The notes under the pieces are model-generated. The model was not told where the DNA came from and did not search any database. It saw only the letters and a list, made by a program, of their open reading frames with translations. From Symbiodinium natans (Eukaryota; Sar; Dinophyceae; Suessiales; Symbiodiniaceae): 48,805 bases of DNA. This document shows, piece by piece, positions 48,693 through 48,805 of the stretch. How positions within the stretch are numbered: the first letter of the stretch is position 1; every line of letters starts with the position of its first letter. The stretch is taken from assembly GCA_905221605.1 (NCBI GenBank), contig CAJNDS010000384.1, positions 105,001-153,805 on the forward strand. The letters run 5' to 3'. Position numbers and translations under genes: made by a program.

Positions 48693-48805
48693 TGCTGTCG
48701 GGTCTGGCCGTTTGTTTGCTGCTTCTCCGATGACTACTGACTGAGGAAAGAGATGCGCGATCTCTACATAGAGGCCACCTGGCCATCTGGCCATCTGGAA
48801 CGGAG
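48693..48805. other. Right edge, nothing seen
   Basis: Short 3' flanking sequence ending with a CTGGCCATCTGGCCATCTGG repeat. Confidence 0.4.

Overview
The window looks like nuclear DNA of a dinoflagellate, most likely Symbiodiniaceae-like. Four things point there: many TTTAGGG-type telomere-like blocks; protein-coding exons joined by introns whose donors are mostly GC or GA rather than GT, with G after nearly every acceptor AG; tandemly duplicated genes; and gene types common in these genomes (a ubiquitin-like/RCC1-like repeat protein, a PARP-domain protein, tyrosine-recombinase elements). The species is an inference. Coding exons are sparse islands in repeat-rich DNA, so most long open frames are not genes.

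Layout. 1-7.9 kb is mobile-element and satellite DNA: a partial open frame, a two-unit direct repeat, a satellite built on GCGGCAACGTTTAGGGTTT (1011-1808), an RS-rich exon-like frame and frame-broken coding DNA (1846-3123), an intact 688-codon tyrosine recombinase (3221-5287), then two 158-bp direct repeats (5459-5616, 6761-6918) bracketing two small open frames, then TTAGTAG arrays. 8-13 kb is mostly non-coding, with one candidate minus-strand exon and a TTTAGGG array at 12.4 kb. 13.2-17.7 kb carries an intronless ubiquitin-like + nine-repeat RCC1-like gene, followed by split exons for a second ubiquitin-like domain and an A20/AN1 zinc-finger protein, perhaps one gene. 17.7-25.4 kb holds no gene I can name. 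25.4-27.2 kb is a multi-exon type II (alpha/beta-hydrolase) thioesterase. 32.7-33.8 kb is a PARP catalytic-domain protein. 34.1-36.3 kb holds two complete tandem copies of a Tctex1-type dynein light chain. 37.0-37.6 kb has three telomere-like blocks in opposing orientations. 40-49 kb has a candidate minus-strand exon, ankyrin exons, a very long 8-bp microsatellite, and exons of one or more unrecognised plus-strand genes reaching 48.7 kb.

The named genes do not form a pathway: they cover ubiquitin/stress signalling (Ubl-RCC1, Ubl/A20/AN1), ADP-ribosylation (PARP), cytoplasmic or flagellar transport (dynein light chain) and acyl-chain release (thioesterase). Most lie on the plus strand. The strongest unusual signals are the tyrosine-recombinase element with its direct repeats, the satellite beside it, and the tandem dynein light chain genes, in which equivalent introns use different donor dinucleotides while the reading frame is kept. 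All splice sites are inferred by eye from protein homology and reading phase; transcripts are needed to confirm them.
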